A DNA stretch of 42,668 nucleotides, from contig CAJVPP010000170.1 of assembly GCA_910592005.1 (NCBI GenBank), positions 1 through 42,668 on the forward strand. The letters run 5' to 3'. Below are positions 10,179 through 21,921 of the stretch, one piece after another. Below the pieces are notes generated by a model, which did not search any database, was not told where the DNA came from, and worked only from the letters and a program-made list of their open reading frames with translations. The translations under genes and the position numbers were made by a program. Positions within the stretch are counted from its first letter, which is position 1, and each line of letters starts with the position of its first letter. The DNA comes from Funneliformis mosseae. Its lineage: Eukaryota > Glomeromycota > Glomeromycetes > Glomerales > Glomeraceae.

Positions 10179-12262
10179 CTAGATTATTTCTTGCTCATTC
10201 TTATTTAATGAAGCAATTGTATTCACAAACTCGTCCATGCCATCTGAAGTTTTATTAGGTGTAGTACTACTGGTCTCAAATATATCATTCTTTTGCTGTA
10301 TATTACGATGGCTTTGTTGTTGTTTTTTAGGATTCATAACGAAACCCACGTCATTTAAAAAACCGTAAAGTGTTTCGGATAATCCATAACCAAATCCTTC
10401 CATCTCTTCCAAAGCTAATCTAGCCCTTGCATCCCCATTCGATACACATTTTTTTATAATATTTTCATAAACATCTTGTGATGGTAATATATTCTTTGAT
10501 TTCATTTCTTCAAGATAAGTGAATGCTTCTTCATAATCATCTTGAGTACAAATTGTTTTAATCATACGGCAATACGTTAAACCAATTGGAACTATTTTTA
10601 ATTCATGCATTTCTTGCCATAATTGATCAGCCACATCTTTTTGCTTTGCAAAACAACATATGAGTAAAAGAATATTAAATGTTTCCGTATTGGGTTTAAC
10701 ACCTAATTTTTCAGCCGCCTTATAAGTTTCAAATGCACGAACCAAGTCAATATTTCTTTTGGATTTTCCACCAACATTTGAACAAGCTGCAATAATAACA
10801 TTAAGAGCGGTTGGATCGATAACCTTTCCCTCATTATGTAATTCCTCCAAACAGTAATATGCATGATCAATAGATTCCGCACTCTTTCGAATATGTAAGA
10901 ATATTTCGTTCGCATCAAACAAACTAATTAGGAGTCCCGACTTTCGCATTATATGTAATGATTCCATTGCTTTCTTAATTTCTTTAGCTTTAATGTAAGA
11001 TTGTAAGAGCGGAAGGAAATGCCATTTTTGAAGTTTTACTTTTCGAACATTCATTAAATATTCCATTATTTGTAAGATTAAATCAGCTTTTCCATTATTT
11101 CCAGCAAAGTATAACATATCGATGCATGCACCTTCATCGAGATCTATTTTACCACGACGTTGAAGTGTTTCCCAACAATATTGAACACCGTTAGCCTATG
11201 ACAAATTTTATGCATAAAAATGTTAAATTGATGATTTCAAGGAATGACATTATAATTATTATACAGAATAAATACATTAGTTACTCACGTCATATTCATA
11301 TGCACAGAATCTTAAGATATCATTATATAAAGATTCCGGAACATAAATTAATTGATCATTTTCTAGATTTTTCAAATACTTTAATACTAATCCTGGTTCA
11401 TTTATTGAAATTGCTTTCCTTATAATCGCGATATGCATTTCCAAACTTTTTATCGTTAAAGAATCAAACAAATCAAATGCACGTTCATACTCTTCTCCGG
11501 CCAATAATGATTCTATATAATACTCATTAGTTTTCATTGTAGGTTGAAGACCATCTTTAGTAATCATTTCTAAAATTTGTTCTCTTAAGTATGGAACTTG
11601 TTCAATAGAAGGTGCCTGTGCGCATGTCTTTAAAAAAAAAAGTTGATTAATAAATTTTAAAGGAATTTCTTTTTTTTTTATTTTGTTTTACTAAATTTTT
11701 ATTTATTAATATACCCTCAATAACCAATTATAAGTCACTATATTTGGTTTAACATTAGCCAGTCTCATATCTTCTAATATCTTCATAGAATTTCTAATCG
11801 AACCCAAAGGTATATAAGAATGAAGTATTGTATTATATATATTTAAATCAGGTTTGCGATTTGATTTTTTAATATCTTCACATAAGCCATAAATTGAATT
11901 CCAATTTTTTTCTTTTGAAAATTCGTCCATATCATCTGTAAATTTCTTTAGGAACAATTTTGTTCTAAGCTCTTCAGCATTTGAATAAGTGTTTGTATTA
12001 ACTTCAGTATTCATTACTATAAACGCATGATATTACGCGTAAATGAAAAGATAAATTAATAAAAGGAATGTTTCTTTTGACAAAAAAAAACGTTGGATAT
12101 ATTTCTTTGAAGGCTCAACAGTTAAAAATATAACTTGCCAGTAAACAAGCGTACTGAAGACCCTCGAGTTAACCTCTGTGTTTGCAAAAAAGTAGTACTA
12201 AACCTTGTAAATACATTATTTTTTTGTAAGGGCAAATGTCTTCTTAAAGAGTTTCCCAACAT
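10179..12262 (-). CDS. mitochondrial pentatricopeptide-repeat (PPR) protein
   Basis: This is an RNA-binding helical-repeat protein, probably acting on mitochondrial transcripts. Four exons on the minus strand (12262-12139, 12016-11715, 11627-11289, 11195-10179) give 593 aa. Exon 1 encodes an Arg/Ser/Thr-rich, acid-free presequence (MLGNSLRRHLPLQKNNVFTR), a good mitochondrial targeting peptide. Repeats of about 35 residues follow, for instance KPDLNIYNTILHSY, VKPNIVTYNWLLR, VIDPTALNVIIAACSN, GVKPNTETFNILLLICC and IVPIGLTYCRMIKTICTQ. Intron 1 begins with GC (ACTG/GCAAGT), because only that donor keeps the frame into MNTEVNTNTYSN. If intron 1 is not used, translation could start at 12014 without the presequence. 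The RNA target and orthology are not clear to me. Confidence 0.85.
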
Positions 12263-12706
12263 TATTAAATATTTTTCAAGAATTATATGAACTTCTTTTT
12301 TTAAAAGGAAGGAAAAAAAAAAATGGATATAGAAAAAGATTATCACGAAAAATTTTGAATCGCTGATTACATGTTGGTTAAACGACCGATCGGTCCGTCA
12401 CGTGGTCATTAATGATCCGGAAATCAAAATTTTATTGTTTTATGTCGTCTAAAGTGTTATATTTTGGGGGTGTTACATTTCGCTAATAATTAAAAGTTTT
12501 TTTTTTTTTGGACGCGAAAGGATTCAAAAATAGAAATACAGCCATTCGATGGGTTCGTAAATAATTTTTTGGTTTTAGAATTGGTCTAAAGATCGGTCTA
12601 AAAGTCGATCATCAAGATCGCAGATCGCCATAAATACCGGATCCTTAAAAACATATAGCAGCATTTTTAAAGTTTTTGAATTCACGTTTTTAGTTATGTC
12701 GTCGTT
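12263..12706. promoter_or_regulatory. divergent promoter, PPR gene (-) and p34 gene (+)
   Basis: These 444 bases separate two start codons facing away from each other. They hold a 12-bp perfect palindrome GACCGATCGGTC (12384-12395), an E-box CACGTG (12399-12404) four bases further on, and several GATC/GGTC-containing pieces at 12580-12630 (GATCGGTCTAAA, GTCGATC, GATCGCAGATCGCC). This is much denser in G/C and symmetrical words than the surrounding DNA, so it probably contains shared regulatory sites. Confidence 0.45.
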
Positions 12707-14162
12707 ATGTCAACTTCAAAGCTTATGAAAAATAAAATTCTCGTATTAGGACGCCGAGGGGCAGGAAAATTATCTATTATAAAACGTATATAATGAATTT
12801 GTCCCTTTTATATATATACACATATTTTTTTAAAGAAAAAATTGATTAATTAATTTATTTTTTTTTATTGTGGGTTAACAGAAATATTATCAATTACAAA
12901 TCAATTAAATAATGATCTCAATATACAAGATAAAAATCATTCAGGAATAAAAATACCATGGAACATTGAAACAAAATATTATAATGCAAGAGTAGATTTT
13001 TGGATTGATGAAACCGTACAGAAAGATCATGTAAATAAAGAGGTGATAAAAGGGTACGAAAATGAAAAAAATGGTATTGGAAGAGTTGTTGACGCTATAC
13101 TTTTTATATTTAAGAAAGATGAGGTACACATTTCAAAGATCAAATTCAATCTCTTATTATTTTTGACGATGTATTTAAAAAATTCTTTTTTTTTTTTTTT
13201 TTTTTTGTTTTCTTTTTGGAATAATTTAGCCAACAACATTTGATGATATAAAAGCTTTTATACCTTTCATACAGCGATATGAACCTGCTATAACATTGGC
13301 TGTTGGAACTGGAAAATGTGTTCAAAATATTGATTATGAAGATTGGTGCTTAGAGAATGGATTTGAATACGTTGATATGGAAGTTACCAATAAAGAACAT
13401 ATGGATGGTAAATTTATACTTTGTTCCGTCACTCGCTTAATACTCCGTGATTTGCATGGGCTTATTTTTTTTTTTTTCTTTCTTTTGATAATGTAGAACG
13501 CGTCGGTTTGGAACGAGTTCTTGAAGCCCTTCAATCTAACATGTGGGAAGGATTGATTCGCGTTACACAAAACGCTAATAAACCTTCCGATTTAGAGAAT
13601 GATGATTATCATAACGAGCTAATCGAAGGTAATTTTTTAATGTATTGATCATTCTTATAATCCCTCCTAATTAACCGAAACCTTCACTTTCATAATAGCT
13701 ATTTCACAAACGAATCTGAGTAATGCGGATGAGGAGCTGGAACCTCCGTCATCTCAATTGCATGATCATAATTCGGCCCCATTTGATGATGATGCTGAAT
13801 TTTTTGGTGATGGTGAATGTGATTACTATAAATTCTCACATTTGATACAACTGAATATTAAATTTTTGAATTTTCACGTTACTCATATTATTTAGCGCTA
13901 CCTTCTCAGCAAGAAATCGAAAATATGCATCGCAAACTTTTTAGTGATTTTGATGATGAGGATGGACTTGATAAAGTATTTACACGATTAAGTAATTTAC
14001 GAGGTAAGATCGTAAGTTGTTAGGTATTAAATTTACAAAATTCCTAGCGTTTTACCAACAATCATTATCTATCCAGAAAAAGGTAAAACGTTATCGGATG
14101 CAGAGAGACGGAAATTAGCAGCAAACGTGGCTTGTTCTTTTGCGATGCATATGGGGAATTAA
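12707..14162 (+). CDS. AAGAB: alpha/gamma-adaptin-binding protein p34 (AAGAB/Irc6-like)
   Basis: Members of this family bind adaptor-complex subunits and help assemble AP1/AP2 for clathrin vesicle traffic. Seven exons (12707-12785, 12882-13123, 13230-13407, 13497-13628, 13699-13812, 13896-14003, 14077-14162), all GT-AG and in phase, give 312 aa, like human p34 (315 aa). The N-terminus is a small-GTPase-like fold with a degenerate P-loop, LGRRGAGKLS. The family pieces IKIPWNIETKYYNARVDFW, DAILFIFKK and NGFEYVDMEV follow. The middle is acidic (DDDAEFFGDGE). The C-terminus has the p34 signature FSDFDDEDGLDKVFTRLSNL followed by ERRKLAANVACSFAMHMG. The second-site Ser/Thr of the P-loop is shifted (GKLS rather than GKS/T), so GTP binding is doubtful. 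Confidence 0.88.
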
Positions 14163-14279
14163 TTTAATTTAATTATTTATATTAATTTAATTTTTTTTAA
14201 AAAAAAAAATAACAACTTGGTACAAAATGTTAAAATTTTATTAAATTACTAAAAATAAAATAAATTTATAAATTTATTT

Positions 14280-15943
14280 TCATGAAAGTAATTCAATATT
14301 AACACTTTTTAAAGCGTTAACTGCCCAAATGGGATACTTGTCTTTACCACCAAATAATTCCTTAAAAAATTTTTGTACAAAAGAGGGAAATTCATCATTT
14401 ATAATAGCTTTTCTAATATTATTCATTAGTCTTAACTGATATGATACATTATGTATCGTTATTAAATGACATCCAACCGTTTCTCTCGTTGCATGCATAT
14501 GGATGTATGCTCTTGTGTATGTTTTACATGTTAAACAATTACAACCCTTTTCAATTGGCTCAAAATCTTGCGCAAATTTTGTTGATTTTAAATTTAATGA
14601 TCCTTTTGGCGTCAATGCATTACCAAATCTCTAGTGATTAAAGTTATTGTTAATATATTTTGAGGAAGGAACAAAGAAAAGCGTTCTATGACCTACAGCA
14701 GTACGCGTTGGAAACACGCAATCGTACATGTCTACCCCTAAAGCCGAACAAACCACGAGATCTTCAGCGTATCCGACACCCATACAATATATTGGCTTAT
14801 TCTTTGGTAACTTGTCAGTACAAAAATTTACTCTTTTTTTTTTTAAAAAAAAAAAAAAAAATTTAATAACGTTATGTTATATATAATATTCAATAAAAAT
14901 TTCATTAATTACATTCTCCAAAAAATATCTTTCTCTTCACCTCCACTTAATCCTCCAATCGCGTATCCAGGTGTATCGCGTTTAATCATTTCTTTAAACA
15001 AAAGATATTTAAGTATCATTTTATATTCATCTTTACAAAAAAAAATATGATTAAACCGCATATCGCGGGCTATAGATAGTAACCCTTTCTAAAGTTTTTT
15101 CGAATACCCACTATACTATGGCCAGCGAAATACGGTAATAGAAATAATAAGATTTTTTTTATTTCTTTTCTTTTAAAAGTTACCTTCAATACATTTGGTT
15201 CTTAAGTCCATATTTAATCCACCTTGAATAATAGCAAATAAATTTTGTGATTCGGGTTTTTTATGAGCGTTGATGCATCTATCTAACCATCTGATAGATC
15301 TATACATTGCTTCTTCAACTCTCGGACCCGTAGTAAGTGATGACACGACATCGTCTAATTGCATAATGATATCTGCACCGATTGAATTTTGTAACGACAT
15401 TGAATGCTCAGGAGTAAGCAACATCGTAGATCCATCATGTGGTGATTGAAATTCTACACCTTCTTCTGTTATTCTTGCAAGTTTCAATAATGATACCATT
15501 TGAAATCCTCCACTATCCTATTGAAGCAAAAAAAAAAAATAATTAATTTAACTAAAAATCTTAATGAATCAAATTACTTACGGTTAATAAATTCCTATTC
15601 CAATTTTGAAATTTATGTGATCCGCCTAATTCTTCAATCAATTCTTGTCCGGGTTTTAACCCCTAATATAAAACGATAAAATTTTTTTAAAAAAAAAATG
15701 AAGATAAAGAACCAAAATAAATCGAAACAATAATAACTTTACCAAATGATATGTATTATTTAACATTATTTGACAGCCTAGTTCTTCTAATTGTTTTGTT
15801 GTCAGGCCTTTTAATGTTCCTTGAGTTCCAACCGGCATAAATACTGGAGTATCAACGGGGCCATGCGGTAAGGTTAAAATTCCTACTCTTGCTTTTGTTG
15901 TTGAACATCTTGCGATAACTTTCAAGGTTAATGCAGACCTCAT
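14280..15943 (-). CDS. QTRT1: queuine tRNA-ribosyltransferase catalytic subunit (eukaryotic TGT)
   Basis: This enzyme swaps guanine at position 34 of GUN-anticodon tRNAs for queuine. Six exons on the minus strand (15943-15743, 15662-15582, 15517-15184, 14991-14913, 14832-14697, 14630-14280) give 393 aa, close to human QTRT1 (403). Visible motifs are [15 protein letters not shown], the DSGGFQ motif (Asp95), [29 protein letters not shown] and [16 protein letters not shown] (nucleophile Asp268). The zinc site is CNCLTC (306, 308, 311) plus His336 in TIHN. Eukaryotes do not make queuine, so the enzyme implies salvage of queuine from bacteria or a host. It normally pairs with QTRT2, which is not in this window. 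Confidence 0.93.
14834..14861. repeat. T11-A17 tract inside a QTRT1 intron
   Basis: Eleven T residues are followed directly by 17 A residues, giving a self-complementary tract. It sits right at the 3' end of the fourth intron of the minus-strand QTRT1 gene, where it borders the acceptor AG at 14834-14833. Confidence 0.7.
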
Positions 15944-16693
15944 TTGTTTGTTTTCTAACAGGTTACGAAGTTATAAGAACCTGTTATCATCCAATCATAC
16001 TTCACTGATTTCACCAACCAATAAAACAATCAAACAAATTGATGTGGCTTTTTTTTCCACGCCCTCGATTTTCTTTATACTTTCCTTTTTATATTAATAA
16101 TTATATTACTAAATGTAGAAGGAGTACTAATTCACTTTTGAATTGTCCTATCTGATCTATTACCTTGTGCTTTATCTTTTCTATTAACTCTCTTTAGGTC
16201 AAATATTGGTAATGTAGCTTAAATGTAATTTTTCATTTGGATATTAATTTGGCACAACCATTAAATTTTGTCGAATTTCCGGTTTACATGAATAAAATAT
16301 TTATTCACAAACTGATTGGGATTACTAAATAAACGATTATCTAAAATTTAATTCACCTTATTGATGCGTTACTTTGATTCTGCAACTTTTATATGTATAA
16401 GGAGTCTGGGGAGCGTATCAATTTAGCGAATTTTAAAACCTACCTCTTTTTTTTTTTTTTTCAGAAAAAAAAAAAAAACCTAGAATAAATTTATTTCTTA
16501 AAGATCTAATCCGTTTGACTAAAGATGTAAATAGGGAAATTCAATCTTGATTTATAAATTTATGAAAAACAATCCAACTCACGGAATATTATTTTATTAA
16601 TTACAATAAACCAAATACTATTTAAATTAATTAAATTATTTAAATAATTTTACCTTACAATAAAAATACAAATAATTTATACAACTAACGTTC
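15944..16693. other. intergenic region, QTRT1 promoter and SEC10 3' flank
   Basis: QTRT1 starts at 15943 and SEC10 ends at 16694, both on the minus strand. The 750 bases between them contain a T-run and A-run at 16448-16479 and otherwise AT-rich sequence. I see no coding exon, tRNA or clear motif. Confidence 0.5.
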
Positions 16694-19600
16694 TTATGCT
16701 AATGTCATCCATTTCCTTCCACCTGCGACTGTATCTCCTAATCCAATATTGATATTAAGCCCCATAGCAGCCAATCTAGCTCTTGCTTTTTCATTAAAAT
16801 TTCTTTCCCCAGCACCAATTTCAACTGTTGCTCCTAATAATGTATCAATTCCAGCCGACTTAAAATCTGTACGAGCTTGAAGGTAGGGAAAAAGATATTT
16901 GACATCTATTTTAGCAAGATAACCTTCATTAAGTACAGATTTAAGGATTTCTGGTTTAACAATGAAAAGATTTCCTAATTGACGCAACATCTCAAAGCGA
17001 TCGTCGAGTTGGGAAATTTTAAACAATGTAATTGTTTCTTGATACTTTGTTATATCCCTAATTTGAAAAAAAATTTTTTTTTTTTTGATGTTATTTAAAC
17101 GTCAAAAATTTTATTCCTTCGCACATTTGAAAATAGTCCTTACTTTGTTAGAACCAAACCTCCTGCTGCACTCACTGCGAATTTTTTGAAATGCTCCAAG
17201 AGCATACTATCGAAACAAATTCACAATCAGTTAAGAACGAATAACAAGAACACAAGTTAACATAATTGTGTATATATTACCTGTGAAATGCTACACCAAT
17301 TTCAATCAAAACATATTCCAGATTTTTTCCATCAAGACACTGACTAATTGATGAATGTACTTTCTTCAAATATTCAACACAATTGTTACAAGGCTATAAC
17401 AAAAATATATTAATTCTTTAATTAAAGAACAAAAAAGTAAAGGAAAAAACTTTTCTTTTCTTTTGATTCGATAATATATACAACACACCATTGTCGCCAA
17501 ACTAGCGATTATATCATCTTCATCTTTTGGCTTGAATTCTACTTTCTTCTGTCGTGATAATAGGTAACTTAACCTTGCAATAATGACTATATAATAAATT
17601 CATGATTAAAGTTGATTCTTGTAAAGTTCACGGCCTAGATCAAAATATAATTACCGTCGATCATCTTTTGTATAGCCGAATTTATTTTATTTTCCACACC
17701 CATCATAAATCTATTTTTATCCGAAGTAAGGTCTCGGTGTATAGTCAACGATGGAGAAGCCAAAGGAAGCTATATAACAAACAGGCATTAATATAATAAA
17801 TATACGTAAATAATATAAAATAATAATTAATTTCTTACAATTGCTGTTTGAAAATGATTTTGGGCAAGATATATAACGTCTTTTGCGAGCTTTACCACTG
17901 TCAAGGGTTTAAAATCAGGATCAGACTTTGAATCCATAGCGACGATCTGATCTAAAGACCTATAAAATGAATAAAATAAAGAATTAGAGTTGAAATTGAC
18001 ATTTATAAAACTCAACGCAGAAATTATTTACGTGTCTAAGGCGATGTCCAAATATTGTTTGCCAATACTGTCCAACAAAACTTGGAACAGTGTACTAGTA
18101 AACTTGGGTCTGTGGAAATAAAATAAAAAAATCGGTTATAATTGTTAATACCATTTACAATTTTAATATAAAAGATAGAAAAAATCATAAATATCAACAT
18201 ACAATTCAGTAGGAGGACTAAGTTTAACTGAACGTCTTATGGCTTCAGCGTGGATTTTAAATATTAGCATGGCTGTATTTATGGATAAATTTCCATCCTC
18301 TTCTGTGGTCATCATATCAGTAATATCTCTCCCGCCATAGTTATTAGGCAAGGAAGATGATGTTATTTGATTTACAGCACGCTGAAACAAGCTTCCTGCA
18401 TGCGCTTTAATTTGTTGAATCTAATAAAATACAATTGAATACATATAAATATATTTTTTAAAGTAACAATATAATTTAACAACGAATTTATTACACCTAC
18501 ATGATAAGCATTGAATTGCAATAGCAAGGATGAATATAATTCACTTAAGGATTTCTTCTCTTTTTCAATGTAACGGTCACCCTCAGTATACGGAACGAAC
18601 AAATCCTCAATGCATTGATCCAATAATTCTGCAACCGTATTACTTTTACGAGAACCTTCCTCAACTACATCTGAGGGAATTATGTTAGAATCCCCTTTTT
18701 GCCTCATATCAAGACTTTTCATGTCTTCAACTAATTCTATTGTAGCAGTTCGAACTGCTGCCAAAGAACGTAGGTAAGCTAGCGTAGAATCATTTTCTGC
18801 ATGCGTCAAAAGACTTTCCAAGTAAGTTTGAATCTGTTTAAGAAGTAATTAGATGATATATATATCTAAAATATTTAAATACACGTTCATTACATACCAA
18901 TTGAGCGAATATACGCTGCAAAAATACTTGCATAACATTAACAGGATTTGGAAAAACGACATTTATAATTTCTGCTTCTTGCTTGACTGTTGTTCTAATC
19001 TCCTTATAAAGCTCGACAAGTCCTTGGTCGACCGGTGGTGGCGATACTTCAGGGTTTGGTAAATCAGTCCAACTTCCAAGATGCAAAACTATAGTTTCAT
19101 TAAATTGGTCGAGATTATGTCAAAATCATTATTAATTTAATAATAATCAAAAAAAAATACCTTGAACTTGTCAAAAATCCATTTGCTTGACTCAAATTTA
19201 TTTTTGTAATAAAAAACTCGTGTTGATTGACATATAATTTGATACAAGATTCACAACCGTTAAATTCTTGAAGTGTTCTTGCACAATGCTAAAAAAAGGA
19301 TCATGATTATTGAGAAGACGCAATTCATAATCGGATTGATAACAACCATAACGTACAAACCTGCATAACTTTAACATCCTTTCGTCTATATGCTTTATCA
19401 AATTGTTCAAGCAATTCTTTCTCCAAATCCTCACAATATTTCTCAATGCGAGATCTAGCCTAACATTTAGTAAATAATAGACAGGTAAATTACGCTATTA
19501 AAATAATCATAAACAATGATTTATCGTCAACACTCACAAATTCACCTCCAGGAATATCTACTTCTTTTGCAATAGCATTCAATCTTCTTGCTATAATTGC

Positions 19601-20504
19601 AGCCTATCGCCCAACATAACATTTTAGAACTTATCAATGATTATAATTCATTCGATAAAAAAACCTTACTTTAAACTGGCCTTCCTTTCCTCCTCGAGTT
19701 CGCAAATCCTCTAATTGTGAAATATCGCCTCTGTTAAATTCCATGAAATATTCGATCAATTCTTTAGATTCAGAGGCGCGCAACCTCTGCCTATCAATCG
19801 TCTCTAGTTGTTCCCCTTGAATAATAAATCAATATATTAGGTTGTTATCGATTACATTATAATTACCAAGTATATCCGTTGTATCATAAAATATTAATAG
19901 TACCAATTCTGATTGCAGTGTTGCCCACTTCATTAATTCTTGTTTCCAAAGTTTCAAATGAGTGAACAACATCCTATAATCAAATCATCTGTTAATTTAC
20001 TATACAATCTTAATACATATTTAGCCCACAAACAAAATAATATACTTCAAAGGTAGTCTTCAGCTCGACTAATTTTTTTCGATGGCCGGATTCAATGAGC
20101 TGCATACTTGTTTCCAAGTCTTTACTCTCTTTATTAACTGAATCTCGAAGTTTCAAAAGTTCATCAATGGATCTTTCAAACGTTCTTATAAATGGTTTAG
20201 GATCAAAAGCTAATAAAAGAAAATAATCTAAATAACACAAAGATACTCAACACCAAAAGTTTAGAAATAAACAAACCTCTTGGATTGGCTTGTTTCAACA
20301 GGTTTTTTGACGTGTTTTCAACAAATTCTTTGGTAGTGAAATTTCCTTGCTATCATTGAACCGAGCATATAACTTAATAACACGTGAAACTTCAAAAAAT
20401 AATTCGGAAATGGAGTAATCTAAATTTGAAATTTGTACCTGAAAAGTTTCAATTTTCAAGATTGCTTGAACCTCGGGATCTAGATCGTACGGATTTGCGG
20501 GCAT
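16694..20504 (-). CDS. SEC10: exocyst complex subunit Sec10 (EXOC5)
   Basis: Sec10 is one of eight exocyst subunits that tether secretory vesicles to the plasma membrane. My model has 18 exons (starts near 20504, 20358, 20211, 19974, 19816, 19604, 19458, 19289, 19088, 18834, 18420, 18111, 17959, 17770, 17586, 17395, 17208, 17060) and about 840 aa, near the fungal size. The ATG at 20504 begins MPANPYDLDPEVQAILKIE. Family landmarks are FDPKPFIRTFERSIDELLKL with a following coiled coil, FETLETRINEVGNTAIRI, HCARTLQEFNGCESCIKLYV, VAELLDQCIEDLFVPYTEG, and a C-terminal LFPYLQARTDFKSAGIDTLL matching the end of Sec10. One junction is unresolved: exon 8 (ends 19161, phase 2) and exon 9 (starts 19088) do not fit by one base with the obvious splice sites. 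The other junctions are in frame. Confidence 0.9.
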
Positions 20505-21921
20505 ATTGATAATATTAAGGTTTTCTCTGCGTTGTAAATAAGCTAAAACGATGGGTCCGTCAAAGTTGTTAGTGAATTTGATGAAAATTCGCAACAAAAC
20601 TTTAATGCAATCCGTTCTATCGCGAACGTTGTCGATTCTTCATTTACTGCGGAACGATTTTACGGAATTCAAAGTGCATGGTGCATAATCCAATTAAATT
20701 TTTTCCGAAGTTAATTCCATAACGGAACAAATCGGATTGATAAAGAATTCGGAGCAATTTGAATAAGTTATTATCGAATTTTACACAGTTGAAATTCATC
20801 CATTCCCCTCAGACCCTCCGCCGCCACTCTTCGACGACAATAAAAAAAATTTTTTCTTTGTATAAAGAAATACTCAAAATTTTTTTAAAATAAAACCAAA
20901 ATAAGGTGATGAATATATTCTAACGATTTCTTGCTAAAATAAATTTTTATAAAAAATCATTACGACTTTTTTTCTCCAAACTTAGTTTGAAACGAATATA
21001 AAAAACCCATTTCCCCAATAATAACTTAACAAAGAAAAATAAGTAAACTTAAAAAGTAAAAACCCTTCTGTAATATAATAAAGAAAAATAAATAAATAAC
21101 CGAATAATACACCATCTGAAATAGTTCACTCATCATACCCTAAGAATTTTCTTAATTCCTCTTCCGTACCTATACTCCAGGGTCCTCTGTTGGCTCCCTT
21201 ACTACACATTTTTGAGGTAAATTTTGTGAAGTTGCTCACATTAAGCAACTTGGCAACTAAGAATTTTTTTTTTCTTCATGTTTTCTAACTAGAATGCGTC
21301 TTTGTTACTAAAATGGTCTTCCTTTTTTTTTTTTATGTATTTCAAAAACCACTGCGTTTTTATCTATATTCTTCCGTTCACCTTTTCTCTCGGGCATTAT
21401 TCGGCTATCTATTAATCAAATTAAAGTAGTCCTTCCTTCCCTAATTTCTCTTGCGTGATTCTTGGCAAAAAGGTAAAAAATAAATTTATTAAAACAATAT
21501 GAATCAATCTTAACTCACCGGTGGACCTTAACAATTTTTTTTTCTTTGCTTTTTTTGTTTCTTTTTTTTTTTTCTTTTTTCTTTTATCGTTAACAGGAAT
21601 TCTAGGAATTCTAACTAATTGCGTAGCGCATCGTTTATGCTTGCTCACTTATGCCAAGTATACCTAGAAAGATCTTGTATAGATCCTCAATAGATCATTA
21701 TATAGAAAATATATTATCATTATTATATTATATATCCGTAGTTTAGTCATTTAGTATTTTATCCAATTTGCAAAATTAAGACAATATATAAAAATTATTT
21801 ATTGACATTTGCGCAATACAATAATATATTTACATCTATCTTTATTTACCTTATTTTAGTTTATTGATCAATTTATTTTTTTTCTCGATTCTCTGAATAC
21901 CCGTAATATTGAAATAATATA
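20505..21921. other. intergenic region between SEC10 (-) and Sel1 gene (+)
   Basis: This 1.4 kb between divergent genes is AT-rich. It contains the possible exon at 21126-21256 and a long pyrimidine tract (T-rich with scattered C and G) at 21531-21590. An imperfect tandem GGAATTCTA/GGAATTCTA pair lies near 21597-21616. Nothing else is recognisable. The 60 bases before the Sel1 ATG at 21922 are likely 5' leader. Confidence 0.4.
21126..21256 (-). CDS. possible terminal exon of an unidentified small gene
   Basis: An open stretch on the minus strand follows a good acceptor (TTCTTAG at 21261-21257) and ends at TGA (21128-21126). It reads LLNVSNFTKFTSKMCSK and then GANRGPWSIGTEEELRKFLG. It is clearly less AT-biased than its surroundings and has a protein-like composition. 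An internal ATG at 21209 would give a 27-residue peptide on its own. The RGPW..EEELR piece faintly recalls the start of a Myb/SANT helix, but it is too short to call. An upstream exon may lie in 21520-21650 (lysine-rich, ends at a GTGAGT donor near 21519), but I find no ATG for it. The function is unknown. Confidence 0.35.

Noticed and set aside
12263..12346. Longer PPR protein start at 12346
   Set aside because: It would add a Phe-rich hydrophobic stretch in front of a good mitochondrial presequence; the Arg-rich start at 12262 is more plausible.
21421..21648. Lysine-rich protein gene on the minus strand
   Set aside because: It starts at GTG, has no ATG, and is mostly translated from a low-complexity pyrimidine tract. 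At best a part of it is an upstream exon of the small gene at 21126-21256.
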